From Marinimicrobium sp038419845 (GTDB lineage Bacteria > Pseudomonadota > Gammaproteobacteria > Pseudomonadales > Cellvibrionaceae): 64,000 nt of DNA. Shown here piece after piece: positions 37,085 through 45,411 of the stretch; positions within the stretch are counted from its first letter, which is position 1, and each line of letters opens with the position of its first letter. The notes under the pieces were generated by a model, which had not been told where the DNA came from, did not search any database, and worked only from the letters and a program-made list of their open reading frames with translations. The DNA is taken from contig NZ_JBCAQT010000006.1 in the NCBI RefSeq assembly GCF_038419845.1, positions 1 to 64,000 of the forward strand, in the 5' to 3' direction. Both the position numbers and the translations under genes were made by a program.

Positions 37085-38136
37085 TGTTCCTCCCGCTTTT
37101 CCGTGGCGCGTCGGGGCTGTTTGTGCCCGTAAGTGCGCGGCAGAGTGTAGTAGTCAATGAAGGGCGCGGCGAAATTCGCCAGCAGCACGGCGAAGGCCAC
37201 CGCATCCGGATAGTTGCTCCAGGCGCGCATGACATACAGCAGAAGGCCGACCAGGGCGCCGTACACCAGCCGCCCGCGGTTGCTGACAGCCGAGCTGACC
37301 GGGTCGGTCAGGATAAAGAAGGCGCCCAACATGGTCGCCCCGGAGAAGAGGTGAAGCAGCGGTGACCCCTGACTCTGGGCGCTGCCGTCATAGAAAAAAA
37401 CCGACACCACGGCCAGCGTCACCAGCATGCTCACCGGTGCGTGCCAGGTGAAGACTCTCTGGTAGAGCAGAAACAGTCCGCCGAGCAGAAAGCCCAGGTT
37501 CACCCACTCCCAGCCGGCGCCGGCCCAGAGGCCGTTGCTGAGAGTGGGATCACTGGCATAGAGGTCGTCCAGCAGCAGGCCGCTGTTCTGTTTGACCACG
37601 TCGAGCGGTGTGGCGGCCGTGTAGCCATCCACGGGCACGCCCAGCCAGATCTGCTTGAGCCCTTCGACCAGACCGACCAGGCTCTGGCCCTCGGCCAGTG
37701 TGCTGGCGGGTGCGGCCCACTGGGTCATCTCCACCGGAAAGGAGATCAGCAGAACGACATAGCCCACCATGGCCGGATTGAACGGGTTGTAGCCCATACC
37801 GCCGTACAGCTGCTTGGCCAGGATGATGGACACGGCACTGCCGGTCACCACCAGCCACCAGGGACAGTAGGGGGGCAGTGCCAGGCCCAGCAGAACGCCG
37901 GTGACCAGGGCCGTGCAATCACGCAGGTAAAAGGCGACCGGGCGGCCGCGCAGTTTCATGATCAGCGCTTCAAACAGCAGGGCGGACGCGCTCGCCAGCA
38001 CCACGTTGAACAGGCTCCCCCAGCCGAACGCCAGGGTGAGGGCGGCCAGACCGGGCAGGGTCGCGAACACCACCAGGCGCATCAACTGCCCGGTGCTGCG
38101 AGTACTGTGTGTGTGGGGTGATGTGACCCTTAACAT
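37081..38136 (-). CDS. rnfD: Electron transport complex subunit RnfD
   Basis: 351 residues with multiple helices and the covalent-FMN motif SGATMLGAFFILTDPV, plus GGMGYNPFNPAMVGY. Core membrane subunit of Rnf. Overlaps rnfG by 4 bases; 55 bases after rnfC. Confidence 0.94.
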   Translation of the reverse strand: MLRVTSPHTHSTRSTGQLMRLVVFATLPGLAALTLAFGWGSLFNVVLASASALLFEALIMKLRGRPVAFYLRDCTALVTGVLLGLALPPYCPWWLVVTGSAVSIILAKQLYGGMGYNPFNPAMVGYVVLLISFPVEMTQWAAPASTLAEGQSLVGLVEGLKQIWLGVPVDGYTAATPLDVVKQNSGLLLDDLYASDPTLSNGLWAGAGWEWVNLGFLLGGLFLLYQRVFTWHAPVSMLVTLAVVSVFFYDGSAQSQGSPLLHLFSGATMLGAFFILTDPVSSAVSNRGRLVYGALVGLLLYVMRAWSNYPDAVAFAVLLANFAAPFIDYYTLPRTYGHKQPRRATEKREEH

Positions 38137-38191
38137 GAATGCACTGTCTCTAGGCTTGTTGGGGCGGGCTTGGCCCGCCCGGTTGGAAAAG

Positions 38192-40519
38192 CTAACCGTC
38201 TGTCAGCTGTTTCAATTTGTCTTCCAGTTTGCTAACGCCCGAACGGAAGGCCTCGACGTTCTCGTTTTCCTCGGCTTCGGCCTTGGCCAGACGCTCGCGT
38301 GCCTTTTCCAGTCGGGCCTTGACCGACTCGATCTGGGCCCGCAGCTTGTCGTCCGCGCTCATGGTTTCCAGGGCGGAGGCCTTGGCTTTGGCCCGCTCAA
38401 TGGCGATGCCCGCTGCATCGTCGGTATGACGGGAGGCGGAGCTGGGCTCGGCGACCGTGGAGGGCGTCTGCTCTTCCAGCTCTTTCTGGGTGTCGGCAAT
38501 CTTGCGTTTGAGTTTGTCTACTCCCTGCTGCAGTGCGTCGGCCTTGTCGCTGCCTTCGCGCTGGGCTTCGGCGGCCTTTTCCTCGGCCTTGGCCTGGCGC
38601 TTGTAGAGTGACTCCAGCGCCGAGCGCAGCTTGTCTTCCGGGCTCATCTGCATCTTGGCCTGGGCCCGGGCGATGGCCGCCGACACCGGGTCGTTGGTCT
38701 TGGACTCGGAGCCGGGCTCAGCTTTGTGTTCCGACTCGGGCGCATGGCTTTCGTGCTCGAGCTGGTGCAGCCGGGCTTCTGCTTCCTGCACTTTCAGCTC
38801 GGCCTGTTTGATGCGCGCTTTTTGTTTTTCCAGTTGCTCGGCGCTGACTTCGACCCCGGGCTCGCTGGGCTCCAGGGGGTGGCGCGCTTTGGCCAGGCTG
38901 TCCTGGGCGGCGGCCAGGCTGCGTTCGAGCTTGGCGCGCTGGGCCGCCGGCGATTGCTGTCGAGCGCGCAATTGGGCTTTTGCTTCGGCATCGGCCACCG
39001 GATCGGACGCGCGCGCCGACGGTGTCTCGGCGGCGGGCTCGCCCTGTTTGTCCGCGATCTTGCGCTTGGCCTCTTCGGCCGCCTTTTTGCGCGCTTCGCG
39101 CTTGGCGGCTTTTTCCGCTTCTTCCTTGGCGATCCGCTCCTGCCGGAACTCAAATCGACGGCGGGCCCGGTCGGCCTTTTCCTTCTCGTGCTGCTGTTGA
39201 CGGATACCGCCCTTGGCGGCCCGGTAGTATTGCACCAGCGGAATATGGCTGGGGCAGACGTAGGAGCAGGCCCCGCACTCAATGCAGTCAAAGAGGCTGT
39301 GGGCTTCGAGTTTTTCGTAATCTTCCGCCTGGGCATACCAGAACAGCTGCTGTGGCAACAGGCTGGCCGGGCAGGCCTCGGCGCACAGGCCGCAGCGGAT
39401 GCAGGCCTGAGCTGGCTGGGGAGGCGGCAGCTCTTTTTTGCTGGGGGCCAGGAGGCAGTTGGTGGTCTTGATCACCGGCACCGCCGGCTCGGGCAGGGCA
39501 AAACCCATCATGGGGCCGCCCATCACCAGCCGCGAGGCTTTCTTGGCCTCAAACCCGTGTTGCTCCAGCAGGTAGTCAATCGGTGTGCCCAGCAGGACCT
39601 CCACATTGCGCTGGTTTTCCAGCGCTTCGCCTACCAGCGTGGTGATGCGCGATACCAATGGTTCGCCGAATCGGACCGCGCGATAGGCCACCGCCGCGGT
39701 GGCCACATTCTGGCAGACCACGCCGATGCTGGCGGGAATCTGGCCGCTCGGGACTTCCTCGCCGGTCAGAATCTGGATCAGCTGTTTTTCGCCCCCGGAG
39801 GGGTATTTGGTGGGGAAGGACACCACCTGAATTTCAGTGCCGGCCGCGGCTTTTTCGATGGCGGCGATCGCTTTGGGCTTGTTGTCCTCAATCCCGATCA
39901 GCACCTTTTCCGGGTAGTCGAGCAACTTGGCCAACAGCAGGGTGCCAGCCACCACGTCATCCGCCCGTTCCTGCATCAGAATGTCGTCGGCGGTAATGTA
40001 CGGCTCGCACTCCGTCCCGTTGAGAATCAGGGTGTGGATCTTGTGGTCCGCTCTGGGGCTGAGTTTGACCGAGGTCGGGAAGCCTGCCCCCCCCAGTCCG
40101 GCGATGCCGGCGCCGCGGATTTTGGCCAGCAGCTCGCCTTTGTCCAGGCTCAGATAATCTTCGCAGCGCTCAAGCGCGACCCACTCGTCCTGGCCATCCG
40201 GTTCGATTTCGATGCAGGGCGCGCTCAGGCCCGAGGGGTGCGGAATCAGGCGGTCTTCAATGGCGGAGATGGTGCCCGAGCTGGGCGCGTGCACGCGCGC
40301 GCTGAACACCCCCTCGGCATCGGCAATCAGTTGGCCACCAAGCACCCGCTCGCCCACGGCGACCACCGGCTTGGCGGGCTTGCCGATGTGCTGGTTGAGA
40401 GGCAGGACCAGCCGCGGAGGAAGAGGCACACGCCCGATGGGCTGTTTCAGTGACTGCTCTTTGTTCTCGGGCGGGTGAACTCCGCCGGGAATGTCCCAGA
40501 CCTTGATTAAACTACCCAT
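38192..40519 (-). CDS. rnfC: Electron transport complex subunit RnfC with long coiled-coil tail
   Basis: 775 residues; RnfC is variable but many homologues are about 450-550. Residues 1-436 hold the NADH/FMN-binding RnfC core (GAGIAGLGGAGFPT, GTECEPYI) and two 4Fe-4S motifs, CIRCGLCAEACP and CIECGACSYVCP. Residues about 437-775 form a charged Ala/Lys/Glu-rich tail predicted to be coiled coil, with three imperfect units beginning near residues 506, 610 and 700, each with D-(P/A)-V/A...AxAK, then (S/A)-D-K-L-R or equivalent and a K-rich helix. The tail role is unknown; long RnfC tails occur in related gammaproteobacteria. ATG shares its A with the rnfB stop (TAATG). Confidence 0.94.
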   Translation of the reverse strand: MGSLIKVWDIPGGVHPPENKEQSLKQPIGRVPLPPRLVLPLNQHIGKPAKPVVAVGERVLGGQLIADAEGVFSARVHAPSSGTISAIEDRLIPHPSGLSAPCIEIEPDGQDEWVALERCEDYLSLDKGELLAKIRGAGIAGLGGAGFPTSVKLSPRADHKIHTLILNGTECEPYITADDILMQERADDVVAGTLLLAKLLDYPEKVLIGIEDNKPKAIAAIEKAAAGTEIQVVSFPTKYPSGGEKQLIQILTGEEVPSGQIPASIGVVCQNVATAAVAYRAVRFGEPLVSRITTLVGEALENQRNVEVLLGTPIDYLLEQHGFEAKKASRLVMGGPMMGFALPEPAVPVIKTTNCLLAPSKKELPPPQPAQACIRCGLCAEACPASLLPQQLFWYAQAEDYEKLEAHSLFDCIECGACSYVCPSHIPLVQYYRAAKGGIRQQQHEKEKADRARRRFEFRQERIAKEEAEKAAKREARKKAAEEAKRKIADKQGEPAAETPSARASDPVADAEAKAQLRARQQSPAAQRAKLERSLAAAQDSLAKARHPLEPSEPGVEVSAEQLEKQKARIKQAELKVQEAEARLHQLEHESHAPESEHKAEPGSESKTNDPVSAAIARAQAKMQMSPEDKLRSALESLYKRQAKAEEKAAEAQREGSDKADALQQGVDKLKRKIADTQKELEEQTPSTVAEPSSASRHTDDAAGIAIERAKAKASALETMSADDKLRAQIESVKARLEKARERLAKAEAEENENVEAFRSGVSKLEDKLKQLTDG

Positions 40520-41139
40520 TAAGCCGCTTCACCTTTGCTGCCCTTGTCGGAGGCGATGATGTTGATGGCCTGCTCCTCGATGGGGGCGGGCTTGTCCCAC
40601 TTCCACCCACTGAGTCCGGATTCGACGGGGATCATGTCGATGCAGTCCACCGGGCAGGGCTCGACGCAGAGGTCGCAGCCGGTGCACTCATCCACGATCA
40701 CGGTGTGCATCTGCTTGGCGGCGCCAATGATGGCGTCCACCGGGCAGGCCTGGATGCACTTGGTGCAGCCGATGCATTCGTCCTCACGGATGTACGCCAC
40801 CGTTTTCACTTCGGATTCCTCGCCGTGTTCGGCATCCAGCGTCGGTGCCTCCACATCGAGCAGGTCGGCCAGGGCGTTGATGGTGCTCTGACCACCCGGA
40901 GGGCACTTGTTGATGGCGTCGCCGTTGGCAATGGCCTGGGCGTAGGGGCGGCACCCGGGGTAGCCGCACTGGCCACACTGGGTTTGCGGGAGAATATCGT
41001 CGATCTGCTGGATCACCGGGTCTTCTTCCAGGCGGAAGCGCACCGCGGCATAGCCGAGTACGGCGCCGAAGACCAGGGCCAGGCCACCGAGCGCGATCAG
41101 CGCCGAGGCCAGGGGGTTCTGTACAATCAAATCCAGCAT
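40519..41139 (-). CDS. rnfB: Electron transport complex subunit RnfB
   Basis: 206 residues: one N-terminal helix, then the cluster motif CGQCGYPGCRPYA and two 4Fe-4S motifs CIGCTKCIQACPVD and CTGCDLCVEPCPVD. It is the ferredoxin-like electron entry module. Located 68 bases after rnfA. Confidence 0.96.
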   Translation of the reverse strand: MLDLIVQNPLASALIALGGLALVFGAVLGYAAVRFRLEEDPVIQQIDDILPQTQCGQCGYPGCRPYAQAIANGDAINKCPPGGQSTINALADLLDVEAPTLDAEHGEESEVKTVAYIREDECIGCTKCIQACPVDAIIGAAKQMHTVIVDECTGCDLCVEPCPVDCIDMIPVESGLSGWKWDKPAPIEEQAINIIASDKGSKGEAA

Positions 41140-41206
41140 AAAGCGATGCGTTGTCAGTCAGTTAATGGTGCGGCCCGGGGGCCACTGCGGCGTTGAATGT
41201 GACCAG

Positions 41207-41782
41207 CTAGACCAGGCCGCCAAATCCCATAAAGGCCAGGGACATGAGGCCGGCGGTGATCATGCCGATGGCGGCGCCCCGAAAGGGCGTGGGTACATCG
41301 GCCACCGCCAGGCGCTCGCGCATGGCGGAAAACAGAATCAGCACCAGGGAGAAACCCAGAGCGGCGCCGAAGCCGAACACGGTGGATTCAAAAAAGCCGT
41401 GATTCTTGGTGGTATTCTGCAGCGCCACGCCCAGTACCGCGCAGTTGGTGGTAATCAGGGGCAGAAAAATCCCCAGGACCCGGTAAAGTAGCGGGCTGGT
41501 TTTTTCAATGAACATTTTGGAGAACTGCACCACCACGGCAATTACCAGAATGAACGAAATGGTCTGCATGAATTCGATATTCAGCGGCTGCAGAATCCAG
41601 CTGTTGATCATGTAGCTGCACACGGACGCCAGGGTCAGTACAAAGGTGGTGGCGCCGGCCATGCCGATGGCGGTCTCCAGCTTGTTGGAGACGCCCATGA
41701 AGGGGCACAGGCCCAGAAACTGAACCAGTACGAAGTTGTTCACCAGTATGGCGCTCAACAAAATGATGGCGAATTCGGTCAT
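41207..41782 (-). CDS. rnfA: Electron transport complex subunit RnfA
   Basis: 191 residues with six helices, starting MTEFAIILLSAILVNNFVLV, with LGLCPFMGVSNKLETA and TTNCAVLGVAL, as in all RnfA. First gene of rnfABCDGE, which runs leftwards to 35694. Confidence 0.96.
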   Translation of the reverse strand: MTEFAIILLSAILVNNFVLVQFLGLCPFMGVSNKLETAIGMAGATTFVLTLASVCSYMINSWILQPLNIEFMQTISFILVIAVVVQFSKMFIEKTSPLLYRVLGIFLPLITTNCAVLGVALQNTTKNHGFFESTVFGFGAALGFSLVLILFSAMRERLAVADVPTPFRGAAIGMITAGLMSLAFMGFGGLV

Positions 41783-41821
41783 GCCTGTGATTCCCCGGGT
41801 TTGCGCCCAATGCAGGCGCCC

Positions 41822-41850
41822 ATTATCGTCAACCGGCGAGAGCCCTTCAA
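41822..41850 (-). promoter_or_regulatory. Putative promoter of rnfABCDGE
   Basis: On the minus strand TTGAAG (41850-41845) and GATAAT (41827-41822) are 17 bases apart, about 40-70 bases before rnfA. It would make the rnf operon independent of metG, which lies upstream on the same strand. Confidence 0.55.
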
Positions 41851-41932
41851 TCTAAAAGCCCGCGCTGGTTAGGCCGTTTAACTATAAGCTTATATTCGCC
41901 GCCGGCGCTATGCTTATGCCCACCGCCGGTGG

Positions 41933-43969
41933 TCACATCACCCGCTGGCCGGGTTTGGCGCCACTGTGCGGCTCCAGAATATGAATGTCCTTTCCGCCCG
42001 GACCGGCGGCCAGCACCATGCCCTCGCTGACCCCGAACTTCATCTTGCGCGGCTTGAGGTTGGCGACCATGATGGTCAGCTTGCCTTCCAGGTCTTCGGG
42101 CTTATAGGCACTTTTTATGCCGGCGAACACATTGCGGGTCTCACCGCCCAGATCCAGGGTCAGGCGCAGCAGCTTGTCGGCGCCCTCCACCTGCTCGGCG
42201 CCGACGATTTTCACCACCCGCAGATCCACCTTGGCAAAGTCGCCGAACTCGATTTCCTCGGCGATGGGCTCATCGGCCAGTGGTCCCTCGACTTTCGGAG
42301 TCGGGGCTTCTTCTTTGCTCGCATCGATCATGGCATCCACCTGGTCTTTCTCCACCCGCGTCAGCAGGGGCTTGAATTTGTTGATGGCCTCGCCGCCGCG
42401 AAAGCGCAAGGGCCCTTCCCAGTCGAGGGTCTCTCCCAGAAAGGCTTCCGCCTTTTGGGCCAGTTGCGGCAGCACCGGTTTGAGCCAGGTGATCAGGGCG
42501 CGGAAGCAGTTCAGGCCCTGGGTGCAGATGGCCAGCACCTCGGCTTCGGTGCCTTCCTGCTTGGCCAATTTCCAGGGCTCTTTGGCGGCGATGTATTCGT
42601 TGGCGGCGTCGGCCAGCGCCATGATTTCGCGCATGGCTTTGTTGAACTCGCGTGTCTCGTAGTGCCCGGCGATGGTCTCGCTCGCGTCGACAAAGCGCTG
42701 CCACAGGGCCGGATCGGCCACCTCTGTGGCCAGAGTGCCACCGGATTTGTTGACGAATTTGGCGGTGCGGCTGGCGATATTGACCACCTTGCCCACCAGG
42801 TCGCTGTTCACGCGCTGGATGAAGTCATCCAGATTCAGATCCAGGTCGTCCACCGCGCCGGTCAGTTTGGCGGCGAAGTAGTAGCGCAGGTACTCCGGGT
42901 TCAGGTGGTCCAGATAGGTCTGGCCATTGATGAAGGTGCCCCGGGACTTGGACATTTTCTTGCCATTGACCGTCACAAAACCGTGCACGCAGATTTTGGT
43001 GGGCGTGCGCAACTGGGCGGAATCGAGCATGGCGGGCCAGAAGAGCGCGTGGAAATTGACAATGTCCTTGCCGATAAAATGGTAGACCTCGGCCTCGGAG
43101 TCCGCTTTCCAGTAGTCCAGCCAGTCTTCGCCGGTCGTTTCACCTTCTGCGCGCTTGCGGTCGAGCAGGTTTTTCAGGCTGGCGATGTAGCCGATGGGCG
43201 CGTCCAGCCAGACATAGAAATACTTGCCCGGATGCCCCGGAATCTCAAAGCCGAAGTAGGGCGCATCGCGCGAGATATCCCACTCGTGCAGTTCGCTGTC
43301 GAGCCATTCGGAGACCTTGTTGGCCACCTCCGGCTGCAGGTGGCCGGCGCGGGTCCAGTCTTTGAGGAAGTCGCCGAACTCGGGCAACCTGAAAAAGAAG
43401 TGCTCGGAGGCGCGCGGCACGGGCGTGGCGCCGGACAGGGCGGAAACCGGGTCGATCAGGTCCATGGGCGCGTAGGTGGCGCCACAGGCTTCGCAGTTGT
43501 CGCCGTACTGGTCCGGCGTCTTGCACTTGGGGCAGGTGCCCTTGATGTAGCGGTCGGCCAGAAACAGCTGCTTTTCGGGGTCAAAGGCCTGGGTGATCTC
43601 CCGTCGGGCAATGTGGCCGTTGGCGTCCAGGCGCTGATAGATCAGTTCCGCCAACTCACGGTTCTCCGCCGAGTGGGTGGTGTGGAAGTTGTCGTGCTCG
43701 ATCAGGAAGCCTTCCGAGACGGCCTTGTGCGCCGCGTGCATCTTCTCGATATGCTGCTCGGGGCTCAGGCCCAGCTGTTCGGCCTTGAGGGTGATGGCGG
43801 TGCCGTGGGCATCGTCGGCACAGACGTAGAGGCAGTGGTGCCCGCGCAGCTTCTGGAAGCGGACCCAGATGTCGGTCTGGATCTGTTCCATCAGGTGGCC
43901 CAGGTGCAAGTCGCCGTTGGCGTAGGGCAGGGCGCTGGTAACAAGTATTTTGCGGGCTGCTTGGCTCAT
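41933..43969 (-). CDS. metG: Methionyl-tRNA synthetase
   Basis: 678 residues. Class I motif HLGH in NGDLHLGHLMEQ, zinc-binding Cys pairs CPKC and CEAC, KMSKS in GKKMSKSRGTF, and a C-terminal EMAP-like tRNA-binding domain. It charges tRNA-Met. A long antisense frame (682 codons) runs opposite it but is a high-GC shadow. Confidence 0.96.
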   Translation of the reverse strand: MSQAARKILVTSALPYANGDLHLGHLMEQIQTDIWVRFQKLRGHHCLYVCADDAHGTAITLKAEQLGLSPEQHIEKMHAAHKAVSEGFLIEHDNFHTTHSAENRELAELIYQRLDANGHIARREITQAFDPEKQLFLADRYIKGTCPKCKTPDQYGDNCEACGATYAPMDLIDPVSALSGATPVPRASEHFFFRLPEFGDFLKDWTRAGHLQPEVANKVSEWLDSELHEWDISRDAPYFGFEIPGHPGKYFYVWLDAPIGYIASLKNLLDRKRAEGETTGEDWLDYWKADSEAEVYHFIGKDIVNFHALFWPAMLDSAQLRTPTKICVHGFVTVNGKKMSKSRGTFINGQTYLDHLNPEYLRYYFAAKLTGAVDDLDLNLDDFIQRVNSDLVGKVVNIASRTAKFVNKSGGTLATEVADPALWQRFVDASETIAGHYETREFNKAMREIMALADAANEYIAAKEPWKLAKQEGTEAEVLAICTQGLNCFRALITWLKPVLPQLAQKAEAFLGETLDWEGPLRFRGGEAINKFKPLLTRVEKDQVDAMIDASKEEAPTPKVEGPLADEPIAEEIEFGDFAKVDLRVVKIVGAEQVEGADKLLRLTLDLGGETRNVFAGIKSAYKPEDLEGKLTIMVANLKPRKMKFGVSEGMVLAAGPGGKDIHILEPHSGAKPGQRVM

Positions 43970-44136
43970 GGTGTCTGTGGTTGCTTGGCTGGTGAAAAAG
44001 GAGGCGCACTATAGCAAATTTTGGCCCTGTCTTCAGGGGGTTAGCCGAAAAAGTTGAGTAAAACACTTGGTTTTTCGGTCTCTGATGCAATAATGTGGGG
44101 TGTGATTTGTTTTATCTATAGCTCCGTAGGTCCTCC

Positions 44137-44246
44137 GGCCTGAGCGGCGGATACCGGTTGGAGACCCGCCGTAAACCCATCCATGGGGGCTTGTCGTCGG
44201 CATCCATGCCTCCGACAGTCTCCAGCCGGTATCCGCCGCTCAGGCC
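44137..44246. repeat. Long inverted-repeat element with nested TCCA-loop hairpins
   Basis: Arms of 29 bases (44137-44165 and 44218-44246) are complementary except one G-T pair. Between them sit two further hairpins, each with the loop TCCA: CCCA/TGGG at 44176-44187, and TGTCG-TC-GGCA / TGCC-TC-CGACA at 44192-44217. The whole folds as a three- or four-way cruciform. It lies in the 328-base gap between divergent metG and mrp, upstream of both. No ORF of note is inside. A dispersed repeat or structured RNA element is likely; no second copy was seen in the window. Confidence 0.8.
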
Positions 44247-44297
44247 TCAGTGCCACATTGCACGAAAGCCGCTAAAAATCAGGGGAAACAGAAAGCT

Positions 44298-45392
44298 ATG
44301 CCCGAACAAACCCAAACAGCTCTGGAAAATGCCGTAAAAGCGGTCAAAGACCCCACGACGGGACTGTCTCTGGGCGAGCTCGGAGTCGAGCCCGGGATTC
44401 AGTTTGAGAACGACGAAGCCGAGGTGAGTATCACCCTGGGCTACCCGGCCGAAGGGGTGGCGGAAACCCTCGCCCGGCGGGTGAATGAGGCGGCCTCGGC
44501 CATTGCCGGCGTCGAATCGGTGGCGGTCAACATCGACTGGTCCATTCCTGCCCGGGGCGGCGCCAACACCGGGGGTGAGATTCCCGGGGTGAAGAACATT
44601 ATCGCCGTGGCCTCGGGCAAGGGCGGTGTGGGCAAATCCACTACCGCCGTGAACCTGGCGCTGGCCTTGGCGGCCGAGGGCGCCCGGGTAGGGATTCTCG
44701 ATGCGGATATCTACGGTCCCAGCCAGCCCAAAATGTTGGGCGTGGGTCAGCGGCGGCCCGAGGTCGTCGATGTCGATGGCAAACAGATGATGAAACCCAT
44801 CGAAGCTCACGGCATTCAATCCATCTCCATGGGCTACCTGGTGACCGAACAGACGCCCATGGTCTGGCGCGGGCCCATGGTCAGCGGTGCGCTCCAGCAG
44901 CTGTTGAGCCAGACCCAGTGGGACGAGGTGGACTATCTGATTGTCGACATGCCGCCCGGTACCGGCGATATTCAGTTGACCCTGTCCCAGAAAGTCCCGG
45001 TCACCGGGGCGGTGATTGTCACCACGCCCCAGGATATTGCTCTGCTGGACGCCCAGAAAGGCATTGAAATGTTCCGCAAGGTCAAGGTGCCGGTGCTGGG
45101 CGTGGTGGAGAATATGGCGGTGCACGTCTGCTCCAACTGCGGCCACGAAGAACACATCTTTGGCTCTGGAGGAGGCGAGCGGATTGCCCGGGACTATGAC
45201 ACGCGACTGCTTGGCTCTCTGCCGCTGGATCTGTCCATCCGCGAAACCACCGATGGCGGTACCCCCACCGTGGCCGATGACCCGGAATCGGCGATCAGTC
45301 AGCGTTATCGCGCCATCGCCCGGGCGCTGGGGGCCAGCCTGTGGCAGGACAAAGCCGCCGGGGGACCCGAGATCTCGGTGGTGGACGATTAG
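44298..45392 (+). CDS. apbC: Mrp/ApbC family iron-sulfur carrier P-loop ATPase
   Basis: 364 residues. An N-terminal DUF59-like part (LGVEPGIQFENDEAEVSITL), then the deviant Walker A SGKGGVGKST, LDADIYGPSQPKML, DMPPGTGDIQLTL, and the CxxC SNCGHEEH in which Cys coordinates a cluster. It carries 4Fe-4S clusters to target proteins. ATG at 44298 is the family start; the extended frame begins in the inverted-repeat gap. Confidence 0.93.
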   Translation: MPEQTQTALENAVKAVKDPTTGLSLGELGVEPGIQFENDEAEVSITLGYPAEGVAETLARRVNEAASAIAGVESVAVNIDWSIPARGGANTGGEIPGVKNIIAVASGKGGVGKSTTAVNLALALAAEGARVGILDADIYGPSQPKMLGVGQRRPEVVDVDGKQMMKPIEAHGIQSISMGYLVTEQTPMVWRGPMVSGALQQLLSQTQWDEVDYLIVDMPPGTGDIQLTLSQKVPVTGAVIVTTPQDIALLDAQKGIEMFRKVKVPVLGVVENMAVHVCSNCGHEEHIFGSGGGERIARDYDTRLLGSLPLDLSIRETTDGGTPTVADDPESAISQRYRAIARALGASLWQDKAAGGPEISVVDD

Positions 45393-45411
45393 CGGCCGGA
45401 GCGGGTGATCG

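Noticed and set aside
38726..40453. A 575-codon plus-strand frame opposite rnfC
   Set aside because: Composition shadow of the Ala/Lys/Glu-rich rnfC tail and core.
41966..44014. A 682-codon open frame on the plus strand opposite metG
   Set aside because: High-GC antisense shadow. metG has all catalytic motifs, and the plus-strand translation has no recognisable domain.
44137..44246. Integron attC site
   Set aside because: The palindrome is attC-like in length, but no integrase, no array of cassettes and no recognisable RYYYAAC core were seen.
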